34,227 nt of DNA from Planctomycetota bacterium (GCA_016873155.1 VGXX01000011.1:1-34227), one strand, 5' to 3'; shown: positions 1 through 9,274, numbered from the stretch's first letter. Numbers and translations: made by a program. Notes: generated by a model from the sequence alone, not told the origin.

Positions 1-97
1 GCTCCTGAGATAAAAGGATGATTTGGATGGAAACATTTTTAACCTTTTTCTGATTTGTTTATTGATCGTATTTACTTTAACACAATTTCCTTTGTCC

Positions 98-238
98 TTA
101 TTTATGGCCGCATTCTCGGACAACCTGTGAAGGTCTGACCCTGTCCCTTCTGTTCGATACGAACCTGCGATTCCCATCGCGAAGACGTTTTAACGCTTCT
201 CGTGCCGGGATTATCTTTTTCTTGGAAATATAATCAAG
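98..238 (-). pseudogene. Beta-carbonic anhydrase N-terminal remnant
   Basis: On the minus strand just beyond the end of the PEPCK-like gene, an open stretch reads PAREALKRLRDGNRRFVSN and then stops after about 17 more residues. The pattern AL-x2-L-x2-GN-x-RFV is what I know as the start of many bacterial beta-class carbonic anhydrases. The zinc-binding part (CxDSR, then HxxC) that should follow is absent, so at best this is a decayed 5' end. The only possible starts are a TTG near 238 or an ATG far upstream inside the neighbouring gene. A functional small protein cannot be excluded but is unlikely. The assignment rests on one short motif. Confidence 0.4.
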
Positions 239-291
239 AAAACTTTCTACGATTGTTATCTTTACTCGTGTAGCCGTCTGGTTTTGTGCCG

Positions 292-2058
292 TCAGATATT
301 TTGGAACCTCTTGAATAACTCTTTTGCTGCTGCTTCTGGTCCCTTCGACTCCCACCCTGGAATGCCCAATCGGGTGCGAAGTTGTCCCACCCAAATCCCT
401 TTGGCAAAAAACGCCTCAAAATAGCGATGCGCAATCTTTTCGTGTAATTCTTTATATTGAGGGGGACCAAAAATATTGGCAAAATAGGAATGGACAAGAC
501 CTGTTGATGTGGTGGTACCTTTACTCATTACGGTACCTTCCCGGAATATCCGCAAGGCGTCCTCTGAAGTTGTCAATTGTTCTAGAATTGGACGGTCTTC
601 ATCGATCATCTCATAATTATTGGCGTAGAGGATCATATTAACAGGATGCCCTTTCATGATAGTTGCATAGGTCGTCACTGGTAAAACAGCCCGCGCGTTG
701 ACCTGGCTCGGGCACATAATAATTGTTCGGTCAAGTTGTCCAAACGCATAGCCTGGTTGTAAATCATCTAAACGGACAAATGCACCAATTTCAGTGCCAT
801 ACCCGATGATTTCTCCAGATGCTCCAATTTTGAGAGACCCCATATCGTCGGCAATAATTTTCATTTCGGTCAGATATTCATCCCCTAAAATTCTAAAGGC
901 TTCCAGTGTTTCCGACTTTCCTGCCCCAGTATCTCCAATAATGAGAAGTGTCGCTTCCTTTTGATTTTTTAACACGATCTTGACTAATGCTCCATGAAAT
1001 GGCCATGCTTCGCGTTTCATCATGATAATATTATGTAAGGTTAATACCATCTTCTTTAAATAGCCAAAATACCCGAACTCATCACGGTTCGGTACCGCTG
1101 CGACAAGCATATTATGCCGTTGATCGTCATAAAACATGGTCGGAAAATCTGCAAGATGATCTAAGACATTACCTGGAACGCCAAACGCATATACCCCATC
1201 TGGTGTTCTGATCAAGTCCTCATCATCGGCTAATTCAAACAGATTACATAAGGAAAAGCCTAACTCAAAAAATTTTTCATGAAAATAGATATAGATGAGC
1301 AATTCTCCGACTTTGGCCGGATAGCATACCCATTCCTCCTTATGAAGCTGAATGAAGTCTAATGGATTGACATCTATTTTGACGAATTTACCTGTGCGTT
1401 TATTCATCGGGGGGTTCAGAATTAACGGGGGATACAATAAAATTTGCCGAATGAGCGGAATATTATGCAGTTTTTCATACCCATCAGGGAGACATACCGG
1501 TAATTTGCCCGACGTAATAGCCGCGATCTCTGCCCCGGCACGGACCTGCCGGTACACAACTGGATGTTTCCCTGTGATATTTTCCTGGATATTTCGATAC
1601 GTCTGACGGACTAAATGGGTTAGTTTTTCGATAGTTTCACTAAAAGCTTGATATGGCCTCGTTTCCATTTCATAGACAGTTGATGCATATATGATAAATC
1701 GATCAACATTTCTCCACGCATCATACAAATATTCCACAAAATCTTTTAATAGTTCTCGATCCCTGAAAAACACTTCCGATCCTTCTAAAACATTTGGCAC
1801 TAAGGCTACGTTAAATTTTGTTAAGTGTAGAAGGACCTGAATCAAGAGATCAATATCATTGTCACTTATGCTCGTTCCATGACGAAAAATATCTAATAAT
1901 GGGGAATGTTTTTGAGATAATTCTTCAAGAATTTTGCGTAAAAAGGTTTTAAAAAGATGATTTGTCAGTATTTCTTCTGACGTCTCACAGATTTTATGGT
2001 TAGCTCGAATAATGACTTTTCTTGCTAAAAATTTAAACACATATCGTTCCATAACCAT
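292..2058 (-). CDS. PEPCK-fold P-loop kinase-like protein
   Basis: A 588-residue protein whose C-terminal half resembles the ATP-dependent phosphoenolpyruvate carboxykinase / HPr kinase fold. A Walker A loop GDTGAGKS lies at 375-382. A kinase-2-like ADDMGS lies at 403-408, where PEPCK has GDDEHG. Near the end, a GPPQYKELHEKI...IWVGQL stretch resembles the GAPF...LVNTGW region of PEPCK. The N-terminal 350 residues have no motif I recognise, and I do not see the full PEPCK substrate-binding set, so decarboxylation of oxaloacetate is not assured; a protein or small-molecule kinase/ATPase role is equally possible. The start ATG has no clear ribosome binding site, and a second ATG lies two codons in. 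It is separated from fdhA by a strong terminator, so it is probably transcribed alone. Confidence 0.6.
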   Translation of the reverse strand: MVMERYVFKFLARKVIIRANHKICETSEEILTNHLFKTFLRKILEELSQKHSPLLDIFRHGTSISDNDIDLLIQVLLHLTKFNVALVPNVLEGSEVFFRDRELLKDFVEYLYDAWRNVDRFIIYASTVYEMETRPYQAFSETIEKLTHLVRQTYRNIQENITGKHPVVYRQVRAGAEIAAITSGKLPVCLPDGYEKLHNIPLIRQILLYPPLILNPPMNKRTGKFVKIDVNPLDFIQLHKEEWVCYPAKVGELLIYIYFHEKFFELGFSLCNLFELADDEDLIRTPDGVYAFGVPGNVLDHLADFPTMFYDDQRHNMLVAAVPNRDEFGYFGYLKKMVLTLHNIIMMKREAWPFHGALVKIVLKNQKEATLLIIGDTGAGKSETLEAFRILGDEYLTEMKIIADDMGSLKIGASGEIIGYGTEIGAFVRLDDLQPGYAFGQLDRTIIMCPSQVNARAVLPVTTYATIMKGHPVNMILYANNYEMIDEDRPILEQLTTSEDALRIFREGTVMSKGTTTSTGLVHSYFANIFGPPQYKELHEKIAHRYFEAFFAKGIWVGQLRTRLGIPGWESKGPEAAAKELFKRFQNI

Positions 2059-2254
2059 GCTTTTTATTACTCGTATTTTAAGCTAATAAATTCTTCTGTG
2101 ATTCTTCTACCCTCTTATCATGTTACTTTCTATCAATCATGAAATTAGTCTCTATATTTACATACATTAAATTCGGTACATATTACGCCTTTTAGAGAAC
2201 ACAATCAACTCATTTTTGTACCTTAGCAAACCTTAGTGTTACATCACCAGAAAA

Positions 2255-2296
2255 TAAAAAAGGCTACTAAGAGATTTGATTCCCTTAGTAGCCTTT
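2255..2296 (-). terminator. Rho-independent terminator of fdhA
   Basis: A perfect 13-bp inverted repeat (AAAGGCTACTAAG at 2259-2271, CTTAGTAGCCTTT at 2284-2296) with a 12-nt loop. Read on the minus strand it is followed by a T-rich run (TTTTTTATTTTC). It lies about 25 bases after the fdhA stop codon, the right place and polarity to end that transcript and insulate the PEPCK-like gene. Confidence 0.88.
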
Positions 2297-2320
2297 CAGT
2301 GACCTTTTTCTTATAGAAAC

Positions 2321-5017
2321 TTATATTTTTTCGATCTTAGCTCCGCAGACCTTGTATTCAGCCGTCTGGGTAATGTTGTCGTAGGCATCCTTTGTCAGCT
2401 TATTCACGGCTGATTCCGCAAAGTGCATGGGTATCCAGATAATGCCTTTTTTTACCTTGTCGGAAACCTCGGCGCGGGCAGTGATGCTGCCACGACGGGA
2501 GGAAATCTTCACTGTTTCACCGTCAAAGATACCCAGTTCTTTTGCATCCGCCTCATGTACCTCAACAAAGCAGTCGTTTGTCTTATGAATAATACCGACA
2601 GACCTTCTGGTCATCGTTCCCGCATTGTAATGGTACAGGGTGCGTCCTGTGGTAAGCAGTAACGGGTATTCCTTATCAGGACTCTCAGCGGGCGCACGAT
2701 AGGGCAATACGAAAAATTTTCCCAGTCCCCGTGGAAATTTGCCTTCATGCAAGAATTTTGTTCCGGGGTGCTTTGTGTCCGGGCATGGCCATTGAATGCC
2801 GTTGCTTTCAATCCTTGCATAATTGATCCCAGCGAATATGGGCGCCAGGCTGGCAATCTCATCATAAACTTCTTTTGGCGACGGGTAATCCATTTTATAA
2901 CCCATACGGGTGGACAACTCACTGGTAATCTGCCAATCGGGTTTTGAATTTCCAACAGGGTTAATTGCCTTGCGCACACGTTGTACGCGGCGCTCCGTAT
3001 TGGTAAATGTCCCGTCTTTTTCAGCAAAACTAGCCGCCGGCAGGACTACGTCTGCACACTTTGCAGTTTCTGACATAAAGATGTCCTGCACAACAAGAAA
3101 TTCAAGGTTTTTGATCCCTTTTATCGTGTAATCCTGATTGGGCTCGCTAAGGACCGGGTCTTCCCCGATTACGTACAACGCCTTAAATTGATTCTTGCTC
3201 ATGCGCTCGAACATAGTTGGCGCAGTGGCTCCTGGAGTTCTCGACAATTTAACGCCCCACGCCTTTTCAAACTTTTCCATAACCGCATTGTCGGTGACAT
3301 CCTGATAGCCTGGCATCTTGTTCGGTATGCAGACATCGGTAGCGCCCTGCACGTTATTTTGCCCGCGGATGGGGTTGACGCCCGTGCTAGGTTTTCCGAT
3401 GTGCCCGGTCAGCAAGGCGAGGTTGGCAATGGTGCGCACGTTATCAGTACCGCAGGTATGCTCGGTAATGCCTAAGGTGTAATATATGGCGGACTTTTCT
3501 GATGTGGCGTACAGCCTTGCCGCCTGCCGGATATCTTCTGCCGGAATTCCAGTAAATTCAGATGCCTTTTCAGGGGTAATGTCCTTTACAAATTCTCGTA
3601 ATTCTTCATAACCCTCAGTGCGTGTCTTTATGAATTCCTTGTTTTCAAGGCCCTCGGCAATTATGACGTGCGCCATTGCATTTAACAACCAGTTGTCTGC
3701 TCCCGGTTTTACGGGGAGATACAACTTTGCGTGCTGGGCAAACCATATTTTTCTCGGGTCTGCCACGATGAATGTGCATCCCTTCCGCAAAGCCTTCTTC
3801 ATTTCCAATCCCACAATAGGATGCGCCTCTGTTGGATTCCCCCCAATCAGAAAGATGAGTTTGCAATCCTTGATTTCGCTGATGGAGTTGGTCATTGCGC
3901 CACTACCGAATGACATCGCCAGACCGGCGACGGATGGCGCGTGTCAGGTCCGGGCACACTGGTCTACGTTGTTAGTGCCAATCGTAGCCCGCGCAAATTT
4001 CATTGCCAGATAATTTTCTTCATTAGTGCATCGGGAAGAGCTCATTACTCCTATATAGTCCGGGCCGTATTTGGCTTTTATTTCGCTCAACTTGGCGGCG
4101 ACAAGACCCAGCGCCTCGTCCCACGTTGCCTCTTCGAATTTTCCGTTTTTCTTAATAAGCGGTTGCTTTAACCGGTCGGGGTGATGGATAAAGTCAAATC
4201 CAAACCGCCCCTTTACGCACAGGTTGCCATCGTTCGGGATAGACCCCGTCTTTGAGGTCACCTTGACAACGCGGTTTCCCTTTACGTTCAGATACATCGT
4301 ACAACCGACGCCGCAATAGGCGCAGGTAGTTTTGACTTCCTTGAATTCCCATTCGCGCCCCATTCCTACGGCCTGTTTCTCTACCAATGAACCCACGGGA
4401 CAGGTGGAAACACACTGGCCGCACAAGACGCACGTTGTATCGCGCCGAGGCTTTCCAAACGGCGTTCCCGTCTCTGTTTCAAATCCACGGTTTTTGAAAT
4501 CAATTGCATAATCCTGCTGCACTTCGGCGCAAATACGAACACAGCGTCCGCACAGGATGCATTTGCTTGTATCGTGTTGAATGACAGGATTTTCATCCTC
4601 TATGATACCGCCGTCAGGCTTTTCAAAAAATCGACTTTCCCTCACGCCATACTGATAAGCATAGTCCTGCAGTTTGCAAGAACCGCATCTCTCACAGGTC
4701 ATACAATCTCTGGGATGGTCTGAAAGGATGAGTTCTAAAACCATCTTTCTGGTTTTTAATACTTTTTCAGAATCAGTGCGGATCACCATACCATCGGCAG
4801 CCTCTGTATTACAGGACGTAATAAGCGTATTTGACTTGCCCCGTTCTACCTCTACCATGCAAACACGGCACGCTGCAAAGGGATCAAGGCGTGGGTCGTG
4901 ACAAAGAGTAGGAATGCGAATACCGATGGAGTTGGCAGCCTGTAAAATTGTCTTGCCTTTATCCACCTCTATGGTCTTACCGTCAATATTTACTTTAATT
5001 TTTGGAACCATTACCAT
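2321..5017 (-). CDS. fdhA: Selenocysteine-containing formate dehydrogenase alpha subunit
   Basis: One 898-residue protein interrupted by an in-frame TGA (3944-3946) at residue 358. The context CART-TGA-HAPSVAGL matches the selenocysteine site of formate dehydrogenases (VUHGPSVAGL in E. coli FdhF). Domain order: [2Fe-2S] ferredoxin (Cys 39, 50, 53, 69); His/Cys [4Fe-4S] site (His101, Cys 105, 108, 114); two [4Fe-4S] sites (Cys 153-163 and 196-206); and the molybdopterin domain with its own cluster (Cys 232, 235, 239, 267). The second half carries the cofactor-binding oxidoreductase domains. This architecture and length match cytoplasmic NAD(P)-linked FdhA of acetogens. No signal peptide is seen. 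The start ATG has AGGAG nine bases upstream. No NuoF/NuoE-like partner or FdhD is adjacent, so the physiological electron acceptor is unknown. It may oxidise formate or reduce CO2. Confidence 0.93.
3897..3946 (-). promoter_or_regulatory. Bacterial SECIS element with UGA Sec codon
   Basis: Directly after the TGA on the minus strand the sequence folds into a hairpin. The upper stem TCGCC/GGCGA (3926-3930 with 3916-3920) is perfect and closes the loop GGTCT (3921-3925), the same apical loop as in the E. coli fdhF SECIS. The loop begins 18 nt after the TGA, as in fdhF. A lower stem GCGCCA/TGGCGC (3935-3940 with 3897-3902) also pairs perfectly. This is the signal that recruits SelB with Sec-tRNA, so the TGA is very probably recoded rather than a stop. 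Confidence 0.92.
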
Positions 5018-5089
5018 ACTATTATTCTCCTAGCTTAGAAAACCCGGAATCAAACGAAAATAATGTTCAAATTTTAGATTTACGATTTT

Positions 5090-5123
5090 TTCAATCGTTC
5101 GATTAAGTGCTCACGACGAAGTC
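5090..5123. repeat. Dispersed imperfect palindrome, copy 1
   Basis: Core TTCG-ATT-AAGTGCTCACGACGAAGTC between fdhA and the MEMO gene. Closely related copies are at 26994-27027 and 34181-34212. The centre is near-palindromic (GAGCGCTC in the other two copies), and flanking sequence (TTTAGATTTACGATTTTT here) recurs at copy 2. All copies are intergenic. Confidence 0.75.
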
Positions 5124-5159
5124 AAAAACCGTAAGTTCAAAATATTAAGCCCATGCCCT

Positions 5160-5963
5160 TCAACTTACCATAATTCCTGCATAACCTACGACCTGACCAT
5201 AATCACCGGTAATATCACCGCTGGTCTCGTAACGCACCAATTCTGCCTTTTTAGCCCCGCGTTCTTTAGAACATACCAGCATGGTAACCGTTGGGTAAAT
5301 GCCGCACATCGTAATGCGCATATCGTGAACCCTGCTATACAGACTATCCTCGTTAAGGGCCAGGACTTCATCGATGGCAATCCTGTCTTTCCTGTTAGCC
5401 GAGGCCTGTGGCTCGTGGTGCGTCATGTCAGAAGAAGCCACCACCAGTGCATCCGGGCATAATTTTTGTAACACCTGAGATAAACTTTTACCTATATTTT
5501 TCAGGTCCACGATGTTCCGGGAAGAAATAACCATCACAACGATCTTAATATCGGGATTAAAGTATTGGATAAACGGTATCTGCACCTCTGCGGCGTGCTC
5601 GTACAAATGCGCTTCCTGGTCTTTCTCAACAAGATCGCAGACGTGCACCAGTTCATCCACTATCTTTTCATCCACCTCGACATCTCCTAATGGTGTACGC
5701 CACAATCCACCAGGCCAGATGGAATATGGCACACCATAACCTGTATGATTGGGTGCTAATATCACTACCGTATCGGGTATTTTAATCCTTGAATAAAGAT
5801 TTCCTGCAACACGCCCTGAATACATATAACCAGCATGTGGGGAAACAACACCCAGAGCGGCTTGCTTTTTACAATCCTTGATAACAAAGCCATCGATATC
5901 ACTCTTTAGCTGGGCTGCATCTCCGCTGTAAAAACTGCCCGCCACAGCAGGACGTCTTAACAT
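5160..5963 (-). CDS. amrB: MEMO1-family protein (AmmeMemoRadiSam system protein B)
   Basis: A 267-residue protein with the full MEMO-family pattern: an N-terminal RRPAVAGSFYSG, then PHAGYMYSGRVAG, LAPNHTG, a HAAEVQIPFIQ segment, SSDMTHH, and a C-terminal GDYGQVVGYAGI. The family is related to extradiol dioxygenases, and its His/Asp residues bind metal. In bacteria it is usually co-encoded with an AMMECR1 protein and a radical SAM enzyme; neither is next to this copy. Length is normal for the family. The start is supported by GGAG seven bases upstream. Its substrate is unknown. Recognition of the family is secure, the biochemical role is not. Confidence 0.88.
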   Translation of the reverse strand: MLRRPAVAGSFYSGDAAQLKSDIDGFVIKDCKKQAALGVVSPHAGYMYSGRVAGNLYSRIKIPDTVVILAPNHTGYGVPYSIWPGGLWRTPLGDVEVDEKIVDELVHVCDLVEKDQEAHLYEHAAEVQIPFIQYFNPDIKIVVMVISSRNIVDLKNIGKSLSQVLQKLCPDALVVASSDMTHHEPQASANRKDRIAIDEVLALNEDSLYSRVHDMRITMCGIYPTVTMLVCSKERGAKKAELVRYETSGDITGDYGQVVGYAGIMVS

Positions 5964-6144
5964 AAAACTTCTCCACTATATTATTGGGCGGATTTAAACA
6001 CAGCTATAATTTAACATAGCATTATGAAACAGTCAAACTTCTTTTAAATTGATTTTTTATTTGAAAGATACGTATATAATGGTTTAGAATTTTGAGATTA
6101 AATTAATTTTTGACAGGATTAACAGGATAATCAGGATGAAAATC

Positions 6145-6172
6145 GTAGGGACACAGAGCACCGTGTCCCTAC
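6145..6172. repeat. Palindromic repeat GTAGGGACAC...GTGTCCCTAC
   Basis: A perfect 10-bp inverted repeat with loop AGAGCACC, preceded by the repetitive run AGGATTAACAGGATAATCAGGAT. A close relative lies at 31352-31375 at the end of the thiolase gene. It sits 36 bases before the next start codon, so it could form a hairpin in the 5' leader of that transcript. It has no T-tract and is more likely a mobile-type dispersed repeat than a terminator. Confidence 0.75.
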
Positions 6173-6207
6173 CTACTGAAATTCATTGTAATTTAAGGAG
6201 TTAGATT

Positions 6208-7272
6208 TTGGCTAAGGCATTGGCTTTATTATCGGGTGGTTTAGACAGTACCCTGGCTATCCGTGTCATTCAACAACAGGGAATTGAGGTAATTGCCCTT
6301 AATTTTGTGACTGTTTTTTGTCGCTGCACGTCTCATGGGAGTTGCAAACTCGAGGCTGTAAAGGTTTCTGAAAAGTTTGGAATACCCATTAAGGTCATCA
6401 ACACAACGGAACGATTTCTGGAACTCGTCAAAAAACCAAAGTTTGGATACGGGAAGAACATGAATCCCTGCATCGATTGCCGGATCAATATCTTTCGCAT
6501 CGCGGGGGAATACATGCGTGAGATTGGCGCCGATTTTATTATTACCGGCGAGGTGTTAGGACAAAGACCCATGTCCCAACGAAAAGAAGCGATGAAGATT
6601 ATCGATAAGGAGGCGAACCTTACCGGACTTGTTTTGAGACCTTTGTGCGCCAAGCATATGGAACCTACTATCCCTGAGAAGCTGGGAATTGTAGATCGGA
6701 AACGACTGCTTCAGATTCGGGGACGCTCCAGAAAAAATCAGATACAGCTTGCCGATGTGTTCCAAATCAAAGACTATCCTTGCTCTGCCGGAGGGTGTTT
6801 GCTTACCGATCCTGAGTTTGCGCATCGTATGCGGGATCTGGTCAATACCTGTGATGCAAATGTCAACGATGTCAATTTATTAAAGGTTGGAAGGCATTTC
6901 AGGCTCGACCCACAAACGAAGGTTATTGTCGGCAGAAATGAGGAGGATAACACCAGGCTTGATTCACTATCAAAGGAAGGAGATATTCTGCTGACCTTGG
7001 TTGACATGCCTGGACCACTTACCCTTGTCCGGGGGGAAATCACCGAAGAAAAGATTCAGACTGCAGCGCAAATTACCGCCAGGTACGGAAAATCTCAAGT
7101 TCTGCCTTCAGTAAAAGTCTCTGTGAAACAGGTGGGAAATAATGCCGCTGAGAGGATTATAGAAATTACACCAATGAGCCAGGAAGAAGCAGACAAACTC
7201 ATACTAAAAAAATCTCAAATTAGTAACGTCTCTGGTGAAACATCTAAGGTAACAGAACTTGATATTGGGTAA
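6208..7272 (+). CDS. PP-loop tRNA thiolation-like protein with C-terminal NFACT-R-like domain
   Basis: A 354-residue protein starting with the PP-loop ATPase motif LLSGGLDSTLA (residues 7-17), typical of MnmA/ThiI-type enzymes that adenylate an RNA base before sulfur insertion. Cysteine sets C38, C40, C46, the pair C88/C91 (PCIDC), and YPCSAGGC further on could hold a cluster or the sulfur-transfer site. The C-terminal third (LLKVGRHFRLD...VIVGRNEEDNTRL) resembles the NFACT-R RNA-binding domain (DUF814) that is fused to such PP-loops in archaea and some bacteria. The start is TTG, chosen because AAGGAG lies seven bases upstream at 6195-6200 and the sequence MAKALALLSGG starts there. The exact tRNA position modified is not deducible. 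Confidence 0.72.
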   Translation: MAKALALLSGGLDSTLAIRVIQQQGIEVIALNFVTVFCRCTSHGSCKLEAVKVSEKFGIPIKVINTTERFLELVKKPKFGYGKNMNPCIDCRINIFRIAGEYMREIGADFIITGEVLGQRPMSQRKEAMKIIDKEANLTGLVLRPLCAKHMEPTIPEKLGIVDRKRLLQIRGRSRKNQIQLADVFQIKDYPCSAGGCLLTDPEFAHRMRDLVNTCDANVNDVNLLKVGRHFRLDPQTKVIVGRNEEDNTRLDSLSKEGDILLTLVDMPGPLTLVRGEITEEKIQTAAQITARYGKSQVLPSVKVSVKQVGNNAAERIIEITPMSQEEADKLILKKSQISNVSGETSKVTELDIG

Positions 7273-7273
7273 A

Positions 7274-7334
7274 GTGACGTGTGTCGAATGACGGGTGACG
7301 AGTAAAGAGTCACCCGCTACCTGTCACACGCCAC
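7274..7334. repeat. GTGAC-type long hairpin repeat
   Basis: An imperfect inverted repeat of about 26 bp per arm (7274-7299 and 7309-7334) made of degenerate GTGAC/GTCAC units, one base after the upstream gene's stop. A similar element is at 20265-20320. It could stall or stabilise transcripts but has no terminator T-tract. Confidence 0.7.
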
Positions 7335-7402
7335 TCGCCTTTCTTTACTGCTTTGATTGGGCTATGCTGTGTTAGGAATTACAAATTGAGGAATAGTTTC
7401 AG

Positions 7403-8563
7403 ATGAATTTCAATATAAAATTCAAAAATCCCTTTAAACGCCTTGCAAATACAATCGGGGAAGATTCCGGCACAAAAAAAAGGACCTTTATAAAAACCGA
7501 TAAGCAGATTTATACTCTCCTCGGAATTGCCTTTGCCGTTTCGGCTGTTGCTCTCATATGCTACTGGCTACTAAAAGAGAGACCTTACTACGTCGGGCTG
7601 CTTGCTGAAAACGATGAATTAATAAAAACCCTGAAATTCACGCGGGATAAGTTGAAAAAAATTCATGAAAATACCGTAGCCGGTTACGAAGAAAGATTAA
7701 AAAACGAATACATACCAAAATCCATTTATGACGATAAGACCAATGACTACGAGCAAAAACTAGCCTCATACAAAGACAAATACATTCCCAAGGAAGAACA
7801 TGAAAAACAGGTGGTAGAATTAGAACAGCGCCTTAAAGAAGAATCTTTATCCGAAGAGGGTTCATCCAAAAAAGAATTTGAACAAAAAATCACGGCGCTG
7901 GAACAAAAGGTCTCTATTCTGGAAGACAAAAATCTCGATCTAAAAGAAACGCTCGAAAAATCTGCAGAATTCATTAAAGGAGAAAAAGATGCACTGGAAA
8001 CAATGCTTCTGCTTGAGAGAAAAAAGGCATTAATTCCTTCTCTGGTCATGCCTGAAACTAAAAATAATGCACTGACAGCCGATACATTAAAAAAATTAGT
8101 GGACATAAAAGAGAAGTTAAAAAAGATTGACGAAATGAATATTCCTTTAAAATCCGAAACGTATTTTGGGATGGGGCTCGTTTCCTATTACAACAAACAA
8201 CTCGACGAGGCAATTGAACAATGGGAAAATGCAGTATCCTTGAACAAGAACAATCTCAAGGCATACATTTGTCTTGGGATTGTTTATAACGAAGAAAATA
8301 TGTCTGACAATGCAATGAAAATCTTGAAACGCGCCCTCGATATCAATCCTAAATATGCCACCATACATCTTACGCTAGCCCGTATCTACGAGCAAAAGGG
8401 GGTATTGGATGACGCTATTTATGAATACTCGAAAGCGCTTGAAATCAATCCTGAAACCGTGGATATTCATAACAAACTTGGAATTCTTTACGAAAAAAAG
8501 GGGTTGAAAGAAGAGGCAAAAAAATCCTTTGCTCAGTATGAAAAATTAAAGGGGGGGAAATAA
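7403..8563 (+). CDS. Membrane-anchored coiled-coil TPR protein
   Basis: A 386-residue protein in three parts. Residues 1-35 are basic and cytoplasmic. One transmembrane helix spans roughly 36-57 (IYTLLGIAFAVSAVALICYWLL). A charged Glu/Lys-rich coiled coil spans roughly 60-210. The C-terminal 130 residues hold about four TPR units (for example AIEQWENAVSLNKNNLKAYICLGIVY and AIYEYSKALEINPETVDIHNKLGILY). The likely topology is N-terminus inside with a large extracytoplasmic scaffold. GAGGAA nine bases before the ATG supports the start. No enzymatic motif is visible. TPRs suggest protein-protein contacts, but the partner is unknown. It is probably a single-gene unit, converging on the DUF2284 gene. 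Confidence 0.7.
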   Translation: MNFNIKFKNPFKRLANTIGEDSGTKKRTFIKTDKQIYTLLGIAFAVSAVALICYWLLKERPYYVGLLAENDELIKTLKFTRDKLKKIHENTVAGYEERLKNEYIPKSIYDDKTNDYEQKLASYKDKYIPKEEHEKQVVELEQRLKEESLSEEGSSKKEFEQKITALEQKVSILEDKNLDLKETLEKSAEFIKGEKDALETMLLLERKKALIPSLVMPETKNNALTADTLKKLVDIKEKLKKIDEMNIPLKSETYFGMGLVSYYNKQLDEAIEQWENAVSLNKNNLKAYICLGIVYNEENMSDNAMKILKRALDINPKYATIHLTLARIYEQKGVLDDAIYEYSKALEINPETVDIHNKLGILYEKKGLKEEAKKSFAQYEKLKGGK

Positions 8564-8597
8564 ACAACCCTGAACTGCAAATAAAATATAATTGAAA

Positions 8598-9164
8598 TCA
8601 CTCTAAAAGGACAAGCCCGTATATATTAACCTCATCAAGTTTATTCTTAAGCGTTTCTATTTTTAAATTGTGATTTCTCGCCGTCTGATAGACATCAATA
8701 CCGCACGCCTCCATTGACGGCCTTGCCTCTGCTGTACGCACACAGGCTGCGGCAGTTTCGCAATTTTCGCACAATTTACAAGGTCCTGCGCCAAGGCCGA
8801 AGGCTTTGTAAAATCCGAGAGAAAAGGCGTGCTTTTCGATTTCAGCAGTAATATAACGCATCTGCCAACTCAAGTGACCATGGAGAAGCAATGCTTTATT
8901 ATATTCCCCGAGAATTTTTTTCATTTCTTCATGAGTCGGCGCATGTGGCGGGCAGGTTAGTTTCTTCCCATACTCATCACACCCGTATTTGCACTTCAGT
9001 TGAACCCACCGTGCAACTACAATGGTATTCGTATTGATAACGAAAGCTTTTTCACAGCCAAGCTCCATCGACTTCTTAACCAATACGTCACACAAACCGT
9101 TGGAATCGGGGTGTGATGTAATATCCGTCTGAATGTCTGGTACAGCCGAATCCTGTATATGCAT
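8598..9164 (-). CDS. DUF2284 putative iron-sulfur/metal-binding protein
   Basis: A 188-residue protein with the DUF2284 cysteine pattern: C58, C62, C71 (CKYGC...TCPPHAPT), then a cluster of C129, C132, C135, C141 (GPCKLCENCETAAAC), then RPSMEACGIDV with C154. The family is common in anaerobes and presumably binds [4Fe-4S] clusters; its reaction is unknown. I chose the ATG at 9164 rather than an upstream in-frame start at 9200 because GGAGA lies about seven bases before it. It follows hisA in the same direction after about 110 bases and may be the last gene of that transcript. It has no evident link to histidine synthesis. Confidence 0.8.
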   Translation of the reverse strand: MHIQDSAVPDIQTDITSHPDSNGLCDVLVKKSMELGCEKAFVINTNTIVVARWVQLKCKYGCDEYGKKLTCPPHAPTHEEMKKILGEYNKALLLHGHLSWQMRYITAEIEKHAFSLGFYKAFGLGAGPCKLCENCETAAACVRTAEARPSMEACGIDVYQTARNHNLKIETLKNKLDEVNIYGLVLLE

Positions 9165-9274
9165 AAATAAGTCTCCATAGCACAGCAAAGCCGCAACCAA
9201 AGCACCCCTTTATCCCTTCTCTCCCTGCAGAATGAAAACCTCTGGGCGGGACTATTAGCTTTGCCATGCCGTGT

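Noticed and set aside
120-145. Sequence like the end of a REP-associated element (AGGGTCAGACC)
   Set aside because: One short match inside the carbonic anhydrase-like frame, with no paired hairpin.
3944-3946. TGA as an ordinary stop making two separate formate dehydrogenase genes
   Set aside because: Codons on both sides continue the same frame and family alignment, and a SECIS hairpin follows at the standard spacing.
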